64,000 nucleotides of DNA from WHSW01 sp963749365 (GCA_963749365.1 CAVVME010000003.1:806001-870000), one strand, 5' to 3'. Positions 9,114-18,024 are shown, numbered from the stretch's first letter. The notes: generated by a model not told the origin, from the sequence alone. Numbers and translations are program-made.

Positions 9114-10744
9114 CGCCCCGCCTTCACCGGGTCGGCGGCGAGCGCCGCTCGCAGCACCCGGGCGCCCGCCTCGGGGGTGATCGCGCCGTCGCCGCCGAGC
9201 ACCCGAGCCACCTCGGTGGCGAAGTACCAGCCCCCGGAGAGGATCTCGTCGACCGGGCCGTCCGCGATCAGCTCGCCGTCCCCGAGCAGGACCACGCGAT
9301 CGGCAAACCGCGACGCGAACTCGACGTCGTGGGTCGCCACCAGGGCCGCCGAGCCGCGCCCGGCGAGCTCGACCAGCCACCGCACCAGCTCGGCCTTGCG
9401 CTCGCCGTCCATTCCGCGGGTCGGCTCGTCGAGGCAGATGATTCCGGGCTCCGACCGCTCACGCCCGGCACTCACGATCGCCAGCGCCAGCCGCTCGCGC
9501 TCGCCGCCGGATAGGTCGCGCGGGTCCCTGTCGCCGGCCCATTCGAGTCCGACCGCCGCCAGCGCCCGCATCCCCTCGGCTCCGGGCAGCTCCTCGTCGA
9601 CGCGCTCGTGCAGGAACAGGTCGGCGGCGCTCTGCGGCAACAGCGCGCAGCCGCCGGGAACCTCGATCCGTCCCCGCGCCGGCTCGACCAGGCCGGCCAC
9701 GGCGCGCAGCAGGCTCGTCTTCCCGGCCCCGTTGCGGCCCATCAGCGCGACCCGCTCACCGGGACCGAGCTCGAGCTCGAGCTCGCGGACGACGTCGCGG
9801 GGGCCGAGCCCGGAATCGAGCTCGATCCAGAGGTCGCGCGCGCGAAGCGCCGGCGCACGGTCGCGGCGCCGTCGCTCGCGGCGCTCCTGATCGGCGGCGG
9901 GCTGCGCCGCGATCTCGATCCCGTGCGCGCGCAGGGCCCGGCGCGCGTCCTTGGCCCCGATCGGCAGCGGCCGCAGCCCGGCGAGCGAGAACAGCCGCGC
10001 GGCCGGGGTGGCGAGGGACGGGTCGGCCTCGCCCGCCCATTCGCCGAACCCTTGCGGCGAGCCGTCGTAGGCGACCGCGCCGTGGTCGAGGCAGACCACC
10101 CGGTCGGCGGCCGCCAGGCAACGCTCGAGCCGGTGCTCGGCCAGGACCACCCCCATCCCCCACTCCTCGTTGAGTCGGCGCAGGAGGCCGATCAGCTCGC
10201 CTCCCGCGACCGGGTCGAGCTGCGAGGTCGGCTCGTCGAGCAGCACCAGGCGCGGTCGCAGAACCAGCGCCGCGGCCAGCGCGACGCGTTGCAGCTCGCC
10301 CCCCGAGAGCGTGTCCGTGACCCGGTCGAGCAGCTGCGGGATCGCGAGCGCCAGGGCGACCTCCTCGATCGCCCGTGCGCGCGCGGCGGCATGCTCGCCG
10401 CGCAGCTCGAGCGGCAGCTCGAGCTCTCCGCGGACCGTCGCCGAGACGACCTGGGTCTCGGGATCCTGGCCGACGAGGCCGACCAGACCGCCGAGCTCGG
10501 CGGGACCGTGCTCGCGTGCGTCCAGGCCGCAGATCTCGACCGAACCCCAGGCCTCGCCGCCGTGGTAGTGCGGGACGAGTCCGCAGCAGGCCCGCAGCAG
10601 GCTCGACTTGCCCGAGCCCGAGCGCCCGGCGAGCAGCACCAGCTCCCCCTCGCCGAGCTCGAGGTCGACTCCCCGCAGCGCCGGACGGCTGGCACCGGGA
10701 TAGCGGTAGGAGAAGGAGCCCAGACGGGCGAGCGGCTCAGCCAC
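9110..10744 (-). CDS. ECF transporter ATPase, two EcfA domains fused
   Basis: A 544-aa cytoplasmic energiser with two ABC ATPase domains in one chain. Domain 1 has Walker A GRSGSGKSS near 37-45, signature LSGGELQRV and Walker B LVLLDEPTSQLDP. Domain 2 has Walker A GRNGAGKTS, signature LSGGERERL and Walker B IICLDEPTRG. Group II ECF systems usually carry EcfA and EcfA' separately or fused like this. GTG 10744 overlaps the EcfT stop by 8 bases, and its own TGA overlaps ATG 9113 of the S-component. The longer frame upstream is antisense-quality Arg/Ser sequence. Together with EcfT it would power the riboswitch-linked B12 importer. Confidence 0.93.
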   Translation of the reverse strand: MAEPLARLGSFSYRYPGASRPALRGVDLELGEGELVLLAGRSGSGKSSLLRACCGLVPHYHGGEAWGSVEICGLDAREHGPAELGGLVGLVGQDPETQVVSATVRGELELPLELRGEHAAARARAIEEVALALAIPQLLDRVTDTLSGGELQRVALAAALVLRPRLVLLDEPTSQLDPVAGGELIGLLRRLNEEWGMGVVLAEHRLERCLAAADRVVCLDHGAVAYDGSPQGFGEWAGEADPSLATPAARLFSLAGLRPLPIGAKDARRALRAHGIEIAAQPAADQERRERRRRDRAPALRARDLWIELDSGLGPRDVVRELELELGPGERVALMGRNGAGKTSLLRAVAGLVEPARGRIEVPGGCALLPQSAADLFLHERVDEELPGAEGMRALAAVGLEWAGDRDPRDLSGGERERLALAIVSAGRERSEPGIICLDEPTRGMDGERKAELVRWLVELAGRGSAALVATHDVEFASRFADRVVLLGDGELIADGPVDEILSGGWYFATEVARVLGGDGAITPEAGARVLRAALAADPVKAGR

Positions 10745-11618
10745 GGCGCCTCCGGATCCCGGCGAACGGCAGCGCGGCGAGGACCGGAAGCGAGACGGCG
10801 AGCGCCAGCGTCGCCGGATCGGCCTCGACCACGGTGGCCGGATACGGGTCGAAGTCGCCGACACCGGCGACCCGGGCGCCGATCCCGAGCACGGCGATCG
10901 TCAGCCCCGCGGCCGCGAACCGCCACGAGTGCCGTGACGCACGCGCCCGCCCGCCGGCGCGCGGAGCGCCGCGCGCGTAGCCGCGCAGCTCGAGCGAGGC
11001 GGCGATCTCCACCGCCCGGTCGAGCGAACCGGCGAGCAGTCGCCGCGCCAGCGCCGCCCGGCCGCCCGCGGCCGCGCCCGGGCCGCGGAGGGCGATCGCG
11101 TCGCGCAGGCGGGCGTGATCGGCGGCCGCGAGCGGCACCAGCCTGGTGATCAGCGCCGCGGTCAGCGCCGAGTGGCGGGCCACCGGCCGCACCAGGCGCA
11201 GCAGCCGGTCGGGATCGACCCGGGCCGAGTGGACGGCGAAGGCGCCGAGCACGACCCCGATCCGCAACGCCAGGATCGCGCCCTCGCCCAGCGCCTCGGC
11301 GCTGACGTCGACCTGGCCCAGCAGCGGCAGGTCCCAGCCCCGGACGAGGATCGTCTCGCCGCGCTGCGAGGCGATCCCGTTGACGGCGACGATCAAGATG
11401 CCGAGGGTCGCCGCCCAGCGGGCCGAGGCGGCGAGCGCGCGACCGGCGCCGGCGCCGAGCCCGGCGACGACGACCGCGGCGCCGGCGCCAGCGAGCACGA
11501 GCGGGTTCGAGCAGGCAAAGGCGACGACGGCGATCGACCCGAGGTAGACGCTGGCGGCGAGCGCGCTTGCGCGCCCGAGCGGGCCGGGATCCGGCGAGTA
11601 GGCGATCGGGGACCTCAT
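10737..11618 (-). CDS. ECF transporter T-component (EcfT/CbiQ family)
   Basis: A 293-aa membrane protein with about six hydrophobic segments and the EcfT coupling-helix signature near SLELRGYARGA (Ala-Arg-Gly), which docks onto the ATPases. Length and topology fit the CbiQ/EcfT family. ATG 11618 overlaps the stop of the upstream DUF4430 gene (ATGA), and its end overlaps the double ATPase, so the unit is translationally coupled. It would scaffold the S-component encoded last in the same operon. Confidence 0.9.
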   Translation of the reverse strand: MRSPIAYSPDPGPLGRASALAASVYLGSIAVVAFACSNPLVLAGAGAAVVVAGLGAGAGRALAASARWAATLGILIVAVNGIASQRGETILVRGWDLPLLGQVDVSAEALGEGAILALRIGVVLGAFAVHSARVDPDRLLRLVRPVARHSALTAALITRLVPLAAADHARLRDAIALRGPGAAAGGRAALARRLLAGSLDRAVEIAASLELRGYARGAPRAGGRARASRHSWRFAAAGLTIAVLGIGARVAGVGDFDPYPATVVEADPATLALAVSLPVLAALPFAGIRRRRG

Positions 11619-12556
11619 TCGCGGTCCACCGCGGGCAGCGACATCCGCTCGCCGTGAGGACCGATCGCGAGCGCGTAGCGGTGCTCGAGCTCGTCAGCTC
11701 CGAGCGCGGCGGCGGCGGCCGCGACGCCGTCGCGGCCCGTGCCGGTCACGACCCAGGTCGGCGGCCGCTCGCCCTCGCGGAGTGCGGCGACCAGCCCGCC
11801 GCCGGCGAGCCGCTCGATCGTTTCGGCGTGCTGGTCGAGCACCAGCAGCGAGGTTTCGCCGCCGAGACCGCCCTCGAAGCGGGCGAAGACGCCGCTGGTG
11901 CCAGGGCCGTGCCCGAGCAGCGCGGCGACGCGATCGTCGGCGATCCGCGTCCAGGGCCCGACCAGGAGGCGCAGCGCCGGCCCGCGCGAGCCCGCAGAGG
12001 TGCTCGCGTCCACGCCCACCTCGGCCAGTCGCTCGGCGACCTCGTCGCAGGGCGCCGCCGCTCCCCGGCACTCGATCCGGACCGGGAGCCGCTCGCCATC
12101 CGCCGAGGCCTGGACGAAGGGCTCGGGCCACGACCCGACGACCGCCGGAGTGCGCATCGCGTCGGTCCAATCGCGGTGGTCCCACCAGATCCGGTCGCCG
12201 CCGCGAACCGGCACCTCGGCCGCCCCGACCGAGGACTCGATCCCGTTGACGAAGAAGAACCAGTCGAAGCTGCGCCCACCGGAGACCTCACCCGAGACGC
12301 CGTCGATCGAGTGCACAAAGCCGCCGCCGTAGCGGGTCGCGATCTCGGCCTCGGCGTCGAGCAAGCGGATCACGGTGTCGGACTCGCTCGGCTCGGGCGC
12401 GCTTGCCTCGAGCATCACCTCGACACCGTAGTCGCGGGTCACGGTCAGGGTCGCCTCACCGTCCGAGCGCTCCCCGGACCCGAGCCCGCAGCCCGGGGCG
12501 GCGGTCGCGATCACGGCGACCGCGAGCACCGCCCGTACGCCACGGCTCAGGCTCAT
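11615..12556 (-). CDS. DUF4430 lipoprotein, candidate B12-binding component
   Basis: A 313-aa exported protein. The N-terminus has a signal sequence ending TAAPGCGLGS, a plausible though imperfect lipobox. A DUF4430 domain spans about 40-130, with GVSGEVSGGRSFDWFFFVNG, then GAAEVPVRGGDRIWWDHRDW. DUF4430 matches the C-terminal domain of animal transcobalamin and intrinsic factor. The remaining 180 residues (to 313) are Ala/Gly-rich and unassigned. It overlaps its neighbours at both ends (ATGA), in the operon behind the cobalamin riboswitch. I infer that it captures cobalamin or cobinamide at the cell surface for the ECF transporter. Confidence 0.82.
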   Translation of the reverse strand: MSLSRGVRAVLAVAVIATAAPGCGLGSGERSDGEATLTVTRDYGVEVMLEASAPEPSESDTVIRLLDAEAEIATRYGGGFVHSIDGVSGEVSGGRSFDWFFFVNGIESSVGAAEVPVRGGDRIWWDHRDWTDAMRTPAVVGSWPEPFVQASADGERLPVRIECRGAAAPCDEVAERLAEVGVDASTSAGSRGPALRLLVGPWTRIADDRVAALLGHGPGTSGVFARFEGGLGGETSLLVLDQHAETIERLAGGGLVAALREGERPPTWVVTGTGRDGVAAAAAALGADELEHRYALAIGPHGERMSLPAVDRE

Positions 12557-13563
12557 CGCCTGCTGGTCACCTCGCAGTTGCGCGAGATCCGGTCGTCACG
12601 ATCGCTGCGCTTGACCAGGACCCTGTCCTCGCCGGCACCGCAGCGGACCCGATCGACACCGCCCTTGCGGAGATCGATCCGGTCATCGCCGCCGCGGGAG
12701 CGGATCTCGTCCGAGCCCGCGGTGCCCTTGATCTTGTCGCGCTCCGAGGTGCCGAAGACGCGCTCGCCGCGCCGCGCCGGGCACTCGCCCGGGTCCGCCG
12801 AGACGCAGACCTTGAGGCTCCTGGAGGGGATGTCGGCGCCTCGCGTCGCGACCAGGCTCAACTTGCCGGCCGCGTCCGCGGTCAGCTCCGCGGTCCCGTC
12901 GGCGCCGGTGGTCGCCCCGCCGACCGCCGCTCCGACCGCCGGCACGCTCTCGCAGCTGGTCTCGAACGTCACCTGGTCGGTAACGCAGCCGTGCTCGATC
13001 ACCGAGACCGTGAACGGCTCGCCCGGCTTCGCTCGCGCGGGAGCGACGAGCTCGAGCTCGTCCGGATTCGAGGCCGGGAAGTTGTCCGGAGCCAGGTAGA
13101 CGAGGAACTCGTCGCCGTTGGCGATCGGCTCCTGGTCGGCGCCGACGCTGAGCTCCGTGTGGTTTCGCTTCAGGTACCAGAAGGTGCCCTCCTGGTCGTC
13201 GATCGGGCCGATCGCGCAGATCGCGAGCCCGAACCCGAACTCGTCGGTGACCGAGAGTGGCCGCAGGTCCGGGTTCGCGCGCGCCGCGCTCGCGAGCAGG
13301 CCGAGCGCCGTCGGCTCGGTGAGCTCGAAGCTGGCGCCGCTGCCGCCGGCGCCGCCGAAGTTGCAGTCCGCCGCGGGGTCGGTGGTGACCCGCTCGGGGC
13401 CGGTGATATAGGTCGTGCCCGGGTCGAGGACCCGGGTCGGGGTGAGCACGCGCAGCTCGGCGCGCACCGTCTTCGCACCCGCGAGCGCGGGGACGATCGA
13501 GAGCAGGGAAAAAGCGCACAGCACGGCGAGCGCGAGGCGCGCAAGGGAACTGCGTATGGTCAT
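12553..13563 (-). CDS. secreted DUF4430 protein with RTX-like C-terminus
   Basis: The first gene of the B12 operon, 336 aa. A signal peptide (residues 1-30, ending PALAGAK) is followed by a DUF4430-type domain (about 85-160: TALGLLASAARANPDL, then GTFWYLKRNHTELSVGAD and GDEFLVYLAP). Next comes an Ig-like beta domain (about 165-250) containing GTTGADGTAEL-type sequence. The C-terminus has Gly/Asp-rich repeats (GTAGSDEIRSRGGDDRIDLR) like calcium-binding RTX repeats. ATG 13563 lies about 40 nt downstream of the riboswitch aptamer and has GAAAGGG as a weak Shine-Dalgarno, so it is the directly controlled gene. It overlaps the next gene by ATGA. Confidence 0.8.
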   Translation of the reverse strand: MTIRSSLARLALAVLCAFSLLSIVPALAGAKTVRAELRVLTPTRVLDPGTTYITGPERVTTDPAADCNFGGAGGSGASFELTEPTALGLLASAARANPDLRPLSVTDEFGFGLAICAIGPIDDQEGTFWYLKRNHTELSVGADQEPIANGDEFLVYLAPDNFPASNPDELELVAPARAKPGEPFTVSVIEHGCVTDQVTFETSCESVPAVGAAVGGATTGADGTAELTADAAGKLSLVATRGADIPSRSLKVCVSADPGECPARRGERVFGTSERDKIKGTAGSDEIRSRGGDDRIDLRKGGVDRVRCGAGEDRVLVKRSDRDDRISRNCEVTSRR

Positions 13564-13599
13564 CGAGGGCCACCCTTTCCGCGAGGGACGTGTTGGCTG

Positions 13600-13768
13600 G
13601 CCGGGGCAGGTCTCCTGGCTTCCGGGCCGGTCGTCGCGCCTTCCCGGGGCCGCTCTCGCAACCTCAGTGGCCGACCGCAGTCATGCGACGCCGTGCTGCC
13701 CGGTCACAGTGGCGGGACCGCGCCGGTTTCTCACCGGACTTCCCTTGACCACCGACCGTATGTCTGCG
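13600..13768 (-). promoter_or_regulatory. cobalamin riboswitch
   Basis: On the minus strand the conserved aptamer blocks appear in order: GGGAAGTCCGGTGAGAAACC (13745-13726), the B12 box CCCGCCACTGTGACCGGG (about 13717-13700) and the 3' motif GCCAGGAGACCTGCC (13619-13605). Spacing fits the AdoCbl-type class. It sits between a TAGAGT promoter box and the first DUF4430 gene, so cobalamin should repress the operon. No clear intrinsic terminator follows, so control is probably at translation initiation. Confidence 0.95.
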
Positions 13769-13771
13769 GCC

Positions 13772-13777
13772 ACTCTA
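13772..13777 (-). promoter_or_regulatory. -10 box of the B12 operon promoter
   Basis: TAGAGT on the minus strand lies just upstream of the riboswitch. A CTGACC sequence about 18 nt further upstream could be the -35. Transcription would start near 13765, giving a leader of about 200 nt. Confidence 0.5.
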
Positions 13778-13817
13778 GCGCTGCCGGACCGATCGGGTCA
13801 GCGATCCTCTCGCCGGC

Positions 13818-15029
13818 TCAGTCGTGGCTCCCTCGCCGCTTCAGCCTCACCGTCGGCCGCTCGACCTCCCGGTTGCCGATCCTGTCGCCCAGCCGCACTC
13901 TCAGCTCCGCCGTCACCGTCGCGCCGTCCTCGAGCGCTCGGGCAATTCCGCGTTCGTGGCGCTCTCTCTTTGGCTTCAGACGCACCACCTCGGTCTCGCC
14001 CGCCCGCACGGACCGGTTCCCCGGCAGCTGCTCGAGCCTGTAGGAGCGTCGCTGCTTCGCGCCCACCGTGAGTTTCCCGGTCGCCTTCACGCTCAGCCAC
14101 TGCCGCGCCGTGACCTTGACCCTCACCCTGATCGCGTCGGATCGCTGGCCCTGCGACTTCTTGGCCTTGACGCGGCCAATCGGCCCGGGCTCGCCGAGAG
14201 CGAGGTTCAGCGCCCCCGCTCGCCTGACGAACCGCTCCTCGATCTCCGAGCCGTCGAGGTTCGCATGGCCGATCTCGCCCGTCTCGAGGCTCGTCCAGTA
14301 GATCCCGCGCTCCCCGACAGCGATCCCCCAGGGATCGGCGACCGGGGCGATGAAGTCCTGATCAACCGCGGAGCCGTCGAGGTTTGCGCGGCCGATCGAG
14401 TCGGCCCCGAAGTTCGTCCAGTAGAGGTGCATGTCGTCGACCGCCACGCCGGCCGCCAGGTTCGTCCCGCCGACCAAGGCCGGCTCGACCTCGCTGCCGT
14501 CGAGCTCGGCGCGGGCGATCGCGCCGCCGACGCCGCTCGTCCCGCCAGTCCAATAGACATGCGTGTCGTCGATCGCCAGGCTGCTCGGGAACGAGGTGCC
14601 GATGAACCCCGGATCGACCCCTGAGCCGTCGAGGTTCGCACGCCCGATCGAGTCCTCGAGGAAGTCCGCCCAGTAGACGTGCGCCGAGTCCACCGCCACC
14701 GCCCCCTGCCTCGAACCGGCCGGATCGGCGATCCACTCCGGCTCGAGATCCGACCCGTCGAGGCCGACGCGGCCGATCGAGCCCTCGCCGCCCCAGTAGA
14801 GATGCTCCCGATCGACCGCGAGACCGAAGGCGCCCTCTCCCGGGGTATGGATGAAGTCCCACTGCGATGTGAACCCGCGCAGGGGAGCGCGGCCGATCGT
14901 GTCGTTGGCGCCGGTCGACCAATACAGGCAGCATTCGGCTCCATGGGCGCCGGCGGGCGCGGCCAGGACGATCAGCGCCAGAGCGCCGAGCAGCATCGCC
15001 CACAGCCCGCGGCGTCGCCGCTCGGTCAA
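13818..15029 (-). CDS. secreted YWTD-like beta-propeller protein
   Basis: A 403-aa exported protein with a signal peptide ending PAGAHGAEC. Residues 35-270 hold about six repeats of the type VYWADFLEDSIGRANLDGS and LYWTNFGADSIGRANLDG, the pattern of LDL-receptor class B propellers. A C-terminal Lys/Arg-rich beta domain (about 280-403, RVKVTARQWLSVKATGKL) follows, a common tail in actinobacterial secreted proteins. ATG 15029 overlaps the stop of the BNR-repeat gene upstream (ATGA), so the two secreted propellers form an operon. The ligand is unknown. Confidence 0.8.
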   Translation of the reverse strand: MTERRRRGLWAMLLGALALIVLAAPAGAHGAECCLYWSTGANDTIGRAPLRGFTSQWDFIHTPGEGAFGLAVDREHLYWGGEGSIGRVGLDGSDLEPEWIADPAGSRQGAVAVDSAHVYWADFLEDSIGRANLDGSGVDPGFIGTSFPSSLAIDDTHVYWTGGTSGVGGAIARAELDGSEVEPALVGGTNLAAGVAVDDMHLYWTNFGADSIGRANLDGSAVDQDFIAPVADPWGIAVGERGIYWTSLETGEIGHANLDGSEIEERFVRRAGALNLALGEPGPIGRVKAKKSQGQRSDAIRVRVKVTARQWLSVKATGKLTVGAKQRRSYRLEQLPGNRSVRAGETEVVRLKPKRERHERGIARALEDGATVTAELRVRLGDRIGNREVERPTVRLKRRGSHD

Positions 15030-16603
15030 CGACGGCGCAGCGGCAGCACGGGCGTCTCCGCCTCGGCCGCTGGGCGAGCGCGTCGCGCCCCGACGCCGGA
15101 CGGGAGGGTACGGCCGTGGCCGCCATGCGCTCTAACCGTGGTCGAGAAGAGATCGGTCGGGTTGCCCGGATCGCCGGTGGTCTTGGAGAACAGCACCTCG
15201 AAGCGATTGCCGGCCGCGGCGAGGCCTTCGTAATCGCCGAGGAAGAAACCGCGGGCGTCGGGCGCGGTCCGCAGATCGAACGACTGCGGGGTGACCCGCT
15301 CACGGGGCGCGAAGCTGCGGCCGCCGTCGGTCGAGCGCGCGACCCAGTAATCGGTGTCGAGGCTCGGGGAGGCGACGCTGTCGTAGCTGAGGTCGTAGTA
15401 GCTGACCGCGACCTCACCGCTCTGGCTCACCTCGACCCCGGGCGTGAACGCCTGCACCTCCGGGTTCTCGCTCAGCCTCGCCGGCGCCGACCATGTGCGC
15501 CCGCCGTCGCGCGAACGCGAGAAGGCGATCTGGCTCTCGTCGGTGAACACGGTGTCCTGCCAGACCGCGTACAGGCGTCGCTTACCGCGCCGCGGGTCGA
15601 CCGCGATGTCGGGGATCACCTCGCCACCTCGGATCAACGCACCGTCGCGCGGATCAGTCGTGACCGGGAACGAGTCGAGCTCGGCGATCGTGCTCAGAGA
15701 TGCCCACGTGCGCCCCCTGTCCTGCGAGCGGATGACCACGTAGCGCAAGCTCGGCACGTCGTCGCCGGTGATGAGGATGAAGGCGTTGATCAGGTCGCCG
15801 TTTGGCTTGACCACGATCTGGTTGCCGATCGTCTGGTTGAGCGGGCCGCTGCCGGAATCGAAGATCTCCCTCGCCGGCTCCCAGGTCCGACCCCGGTCGG
15901 TCGAGCGGGTGAACATCGTTGGGCCGGCGAGTCGGCCGAGGTCGAAGCGCCACCAGGTCGCGTAGACGAACCGCTCGTCGGTCGGGTCGGCGGTCAGCGT
16001 CTCCTTGTCGTTGGAGAGCAGCGGCCCGTCGTCGGCGATCAGAGTCTTCACCGGACCCCAACTCCTCCCACCATCGCGCGACCGGCTGACCAGGACCGCG
16101 TTCCGACCCAGGAACAGGTTGTTGACCGCGAGGGCGATCTGGTAGGCGATCCCGGTCGGCCCGAACGAGACCCAGGGATCGGTTACGCGCTCATAGTCGC
16201 CGCCGTTTGCCGCCCCGCCGCCCTGGCAACGGGCAAACGGGGGTGCCGTCGGATGCTTCCACGTCTCGCCCCCATCCCTCGAGTAGGCGGTCAGCAGCCC
16301 ATCCGCCCCGCCGCTCGACCAGCGGTCCTGCTGCCAGGTCGCGATCAGGTTGCGCCGCCTGGTCGGATCGACGGCCAGGTGGGGCTCGACCTCGGCGTTG
16401 CGGTACAGCGTCCCGACCTGGGGCACCCCATTGCACTCGGCCGCGAACGGGCTCGGCACGCTGACCAGCGAGAGCGGATCCACGCGCGCCAGCGCCGGCT
16501 GCGCCAACCCCACGGCCACCAACAGCAGGGCAGACGTGGGAGCGATTCGTCGAGTCAGACGGTTCACTGCCGGCAACACGACAGATCCGCGCTCCGCTGC
16601 CAA
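15026..16603 (-). CDS. secreted sialidase-like protein with BNR/Asp-box repeats
   Basis: A 525-aa exported protein with a hydrophobic leader (SALLLVAVGLAQPALA). Asp-box repeats recur through the chain: SRDGGETWKH, SRDGGRSWGP, STDRGRTWEP, SQDRGRTWAS, SRDGGRTWSA and STDGGRSFAP. These build a six-bladed propeller. I do not see the Arg triad or the Tyr/Glu nucleophile pair clearly enough to call an active neuraminidase, so it is a sialidase-fold protein of unknown substrate. The start is TTG 16603, behind AAGGGGAGG. A later in-frame GTG just before the leader is also possible. Confidence 0.75.
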   Translation of the reverse strand: MAAERGSVVLPAVNRLTRRIAPTSALLLVAVGLAQPALARVDPLSLVSVPSPFAAECNGVPQVGTLYRNAEVEPHLAVDPTRRRNLIATWQQDRWSSGGADGLLTAYSRDGGETWKHPTAPPFARCQGGGAANGGDYERVTDPWVSFGPTGIAYQIALAVNNLFLGRNAVLVSRSRDGGRSWGPVKTLIADDGPLLSNDKETLTADPTDERFVYATWWRFDLGRLAGPTMFTRSTDRGRTWEPAREIFDSGSGPLNQTIGNQIVVKPNGDLINAFILITGDDVPSLRYVVIRSQDRGRTWASLSTIAELDSFPVTTDPRDGALIRGGEVIPDIAVDPRRGKRRLYAVWQDTVFTDESQIAFSRSRDGGRTWSAPARLSENPEVQAFTPGVEVSQSGEVAVSYYDLSYDSVASPSLDTDYWVARSTDGGRSFAPRERVTPQSFDLRTAPDARGFFLGDYEGLAAAGNRFEVLFSKTTGDPGNPTDLFSTTVRAHGGHGRTLPSGVGARRARPAAEAETPVLPLRRR

Positions 16604-16780
16604 TCGGCGGGGCCTCCCCTTGCCACGAAGCGACCATAACCCACGCCCGGGCGTTCTCCAAATCGTCTCCGGCGACGGTCACCTGACCGGCCTTGCCTGA
16701 CCACCGGTCGCCGTGCTCACCCGCGAGCGCTCGCGGACGGGCTGGCTCGCGGCAGTGGTCGCCTTAACGGCCTCGGGGCG

Positions 16781-17167
16781 CTATTTCGAGCGCTCGCCGA
16801 CCTTGCGCCGCAGCTGGTCGACGACCTCGGGCATCGCCGAGCGCATCCGCGAGAGCTCCCAGTGCTCGATCCTGATCAGCCGCACCGGCGAGGTCGCGGT
16901 CACGGTCGCCGAGCGCTCCTGCTTCTCGAGCAGGCCCTGCTCGCCGAACACGTCCCCGGGCCCGAGATCGGCCAGGTGGTCGCCCTCGTGCTCGACCTTA
17001 ACCGTGCCGTCCTCGATCACGTAGAAGTCGTTTGAGAACCCGCCCTCGCGGATGATCGTCTTGCCCTCGGCCGCGGACTCCAGGGTGGCGAAGGTCGCAA
17101 CCTTGGCCAGCGCCTCCTCCGGCACGTCGGCGAACAGGGGGATGTTCTTGAGCGCGCTTACGTCCAC
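16781..17167 (-). CDS. cyclic-nucleotide-binding domain protein
   Basis: A 128-aa single-domain protein: NIPLFADVPEEAL at the N-terminus, the beta-roll REGGFSNDFYVIEDGTVKV, and the phosphate-binding cassette region GDVFGEQGLLEKQERSATV. There is no helix-turn-helix, so it is a sensor rather than a Crp-type regulator. GTG 17167 has the Shine-Dalgarno AGGAGA 4-5 nt upstream. It lies 31 bp after fabI and is the last gene of the fatty acid operon. This hints at cAMP/cGMP-linked control of lipid synthesis, but the partner is unknown. Confidence 0.85.
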   Translation of the reverse strand: MDVSALKNIPLFADVPEEALAKVATFATLESAAEGKTIIREGGFSNDFYVIEDGTVKVEHEGDHLADLGPGDVFGEQGLLEKQERSATVTATSPVRLIRIEHWELSRMRSAMPEVVDQLRRKVGERSK

Positions 17168-17198
17168 GGGTCTCCTCGGCTCGGTTCCGGGCGAGAAC

Positions 17199-18005
17199 CT
17201 AACCGATCGCCTCTGAGCCGGGAGCTCCGATCGCGTGAAAGCCGCCGTCGACGTGCAGGATCTCGCCGCTGATCGCAGCGGCCCAGTCGGAGAGCAGAAA
17301 GCAGGCCGCGCGGGCGACCGGCGTCGGGTCGTCGGGATCCCAACCCAGCGGCGCTCCACGCTCCCAGGCGCGGGCCAGCTCGGCGAACCCGGGGATCGCC
17401 GAGGCTGCGGTGGTCCGCACCGGCCCGGCCGCGACCAGGTTGACCCGCACCCCGCGCGGGCCGAGGTCGCGGGCCAGGTAGCGCGCCGCCGCCTCGAGCG
17501 CCGCCTTGGCGACCCCCATCCAGTCATACAGCGGCCAGGCGACCGCGGCGTCGAAGTCGAGCCCGACGATCGCGCCCGCAGGGTCGCGCTCGAGCAGGGG
17601 GGCGAGGTGGCGGGCGAGCGCCGCGAGCGAGTAAGCGCTGGTCCGAAAGGCCTCCGCCGCGCTCTCGTATCCGGTCGCGACGAAGTCGCCGCCGAGCGCG
17701 TCCTCGGGCGCGAAGGCGACCGCGTGCAGGGCGCCGTCGAGCCCGCCCCAGCGGCTGTCGAGCTCGGCCGCCACCGCGGCGAGGTCGGTCTCGCTGTTGA
17801 CGTCGAGCTCGAGCACGTCCGGGCGCTCGGGGAGCTGGCCGGCGGCGCGCTCGGTCAACCGCCGCGCCCGGCCGAAGCCGCTCAGCACCACCTCGGCGCC
17901 GGCGAGCTGAGCCTCGCGGGCGACGGCAAAGGCGATGCTGCGGCGGGTGATCACGCCGGTGATCAGCAGTCGCTTGTCCGCCAGCAACGGCGCCGACTCG
18001 CTCAT
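17199..18005 (-). CDS. fabI: enoyl-[acyl-carrier-protein] reductase (InhA type)
   Basis: A 268-aa short-chain dehydrogenase fold enzyme catalysing the last reduction of the elongation cycle with NAD(P)H. It has the FabI-type nucleotide motif LLITGVITRRSIAFA (13-27) and the catalytic YDWMGVAKAALE, the Tyr-x6-Lys pattern of InhA/FabI. The C-terminal GEILHVDGGFHAIG is typical. ATG 18005 gives an N-terminus close to InhA. A longer frame upstream is antisense to fabF. It lies 19 bp downstream of fabF in the operon. The InhA-like sequence supports an actinobacterial host. Confidence 0.93.
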   Translation of the reverse strand: MSESAPLLADKRLLITGVITRRSIAFAVAREAQLAGAEVVLSGFGRARRLTERAAGQLPERPDVLELDVNSETDLAAVAAELDSRWGGLDGALHAVAFAPEDALGGDFVATGYESAAEAFRTSAYSLAALARHLAPLLERDPAGAIVGLDFDAAVAWPLYDWMGVAKAALEAAARYLARDLGPRGVRVNLVAAGPVRTTAASAIPGFAELARAWERGAPLGWDPDDPTPVARAACFLLSDWAAAISGEILHVDGGFHAIGAPGSEAIG

Positions 18006-18024
18006 CGAGCCGAGCGGGCGGCGG

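Noticed and set aside
13600..13768. Small coding gene in the 254-bp gap
   Set aside because: The gap is fully explained by the cobalamin riboswitch and its promoter; frames there match no protein.
13818..16603. True sialidase or LDL-receptor homologue
   Set aside because: Asp-box and YWTD repeats only show the propeller fold; I could not see a catalytic set or receptor context, so no enzyme or receptor function is claimed.
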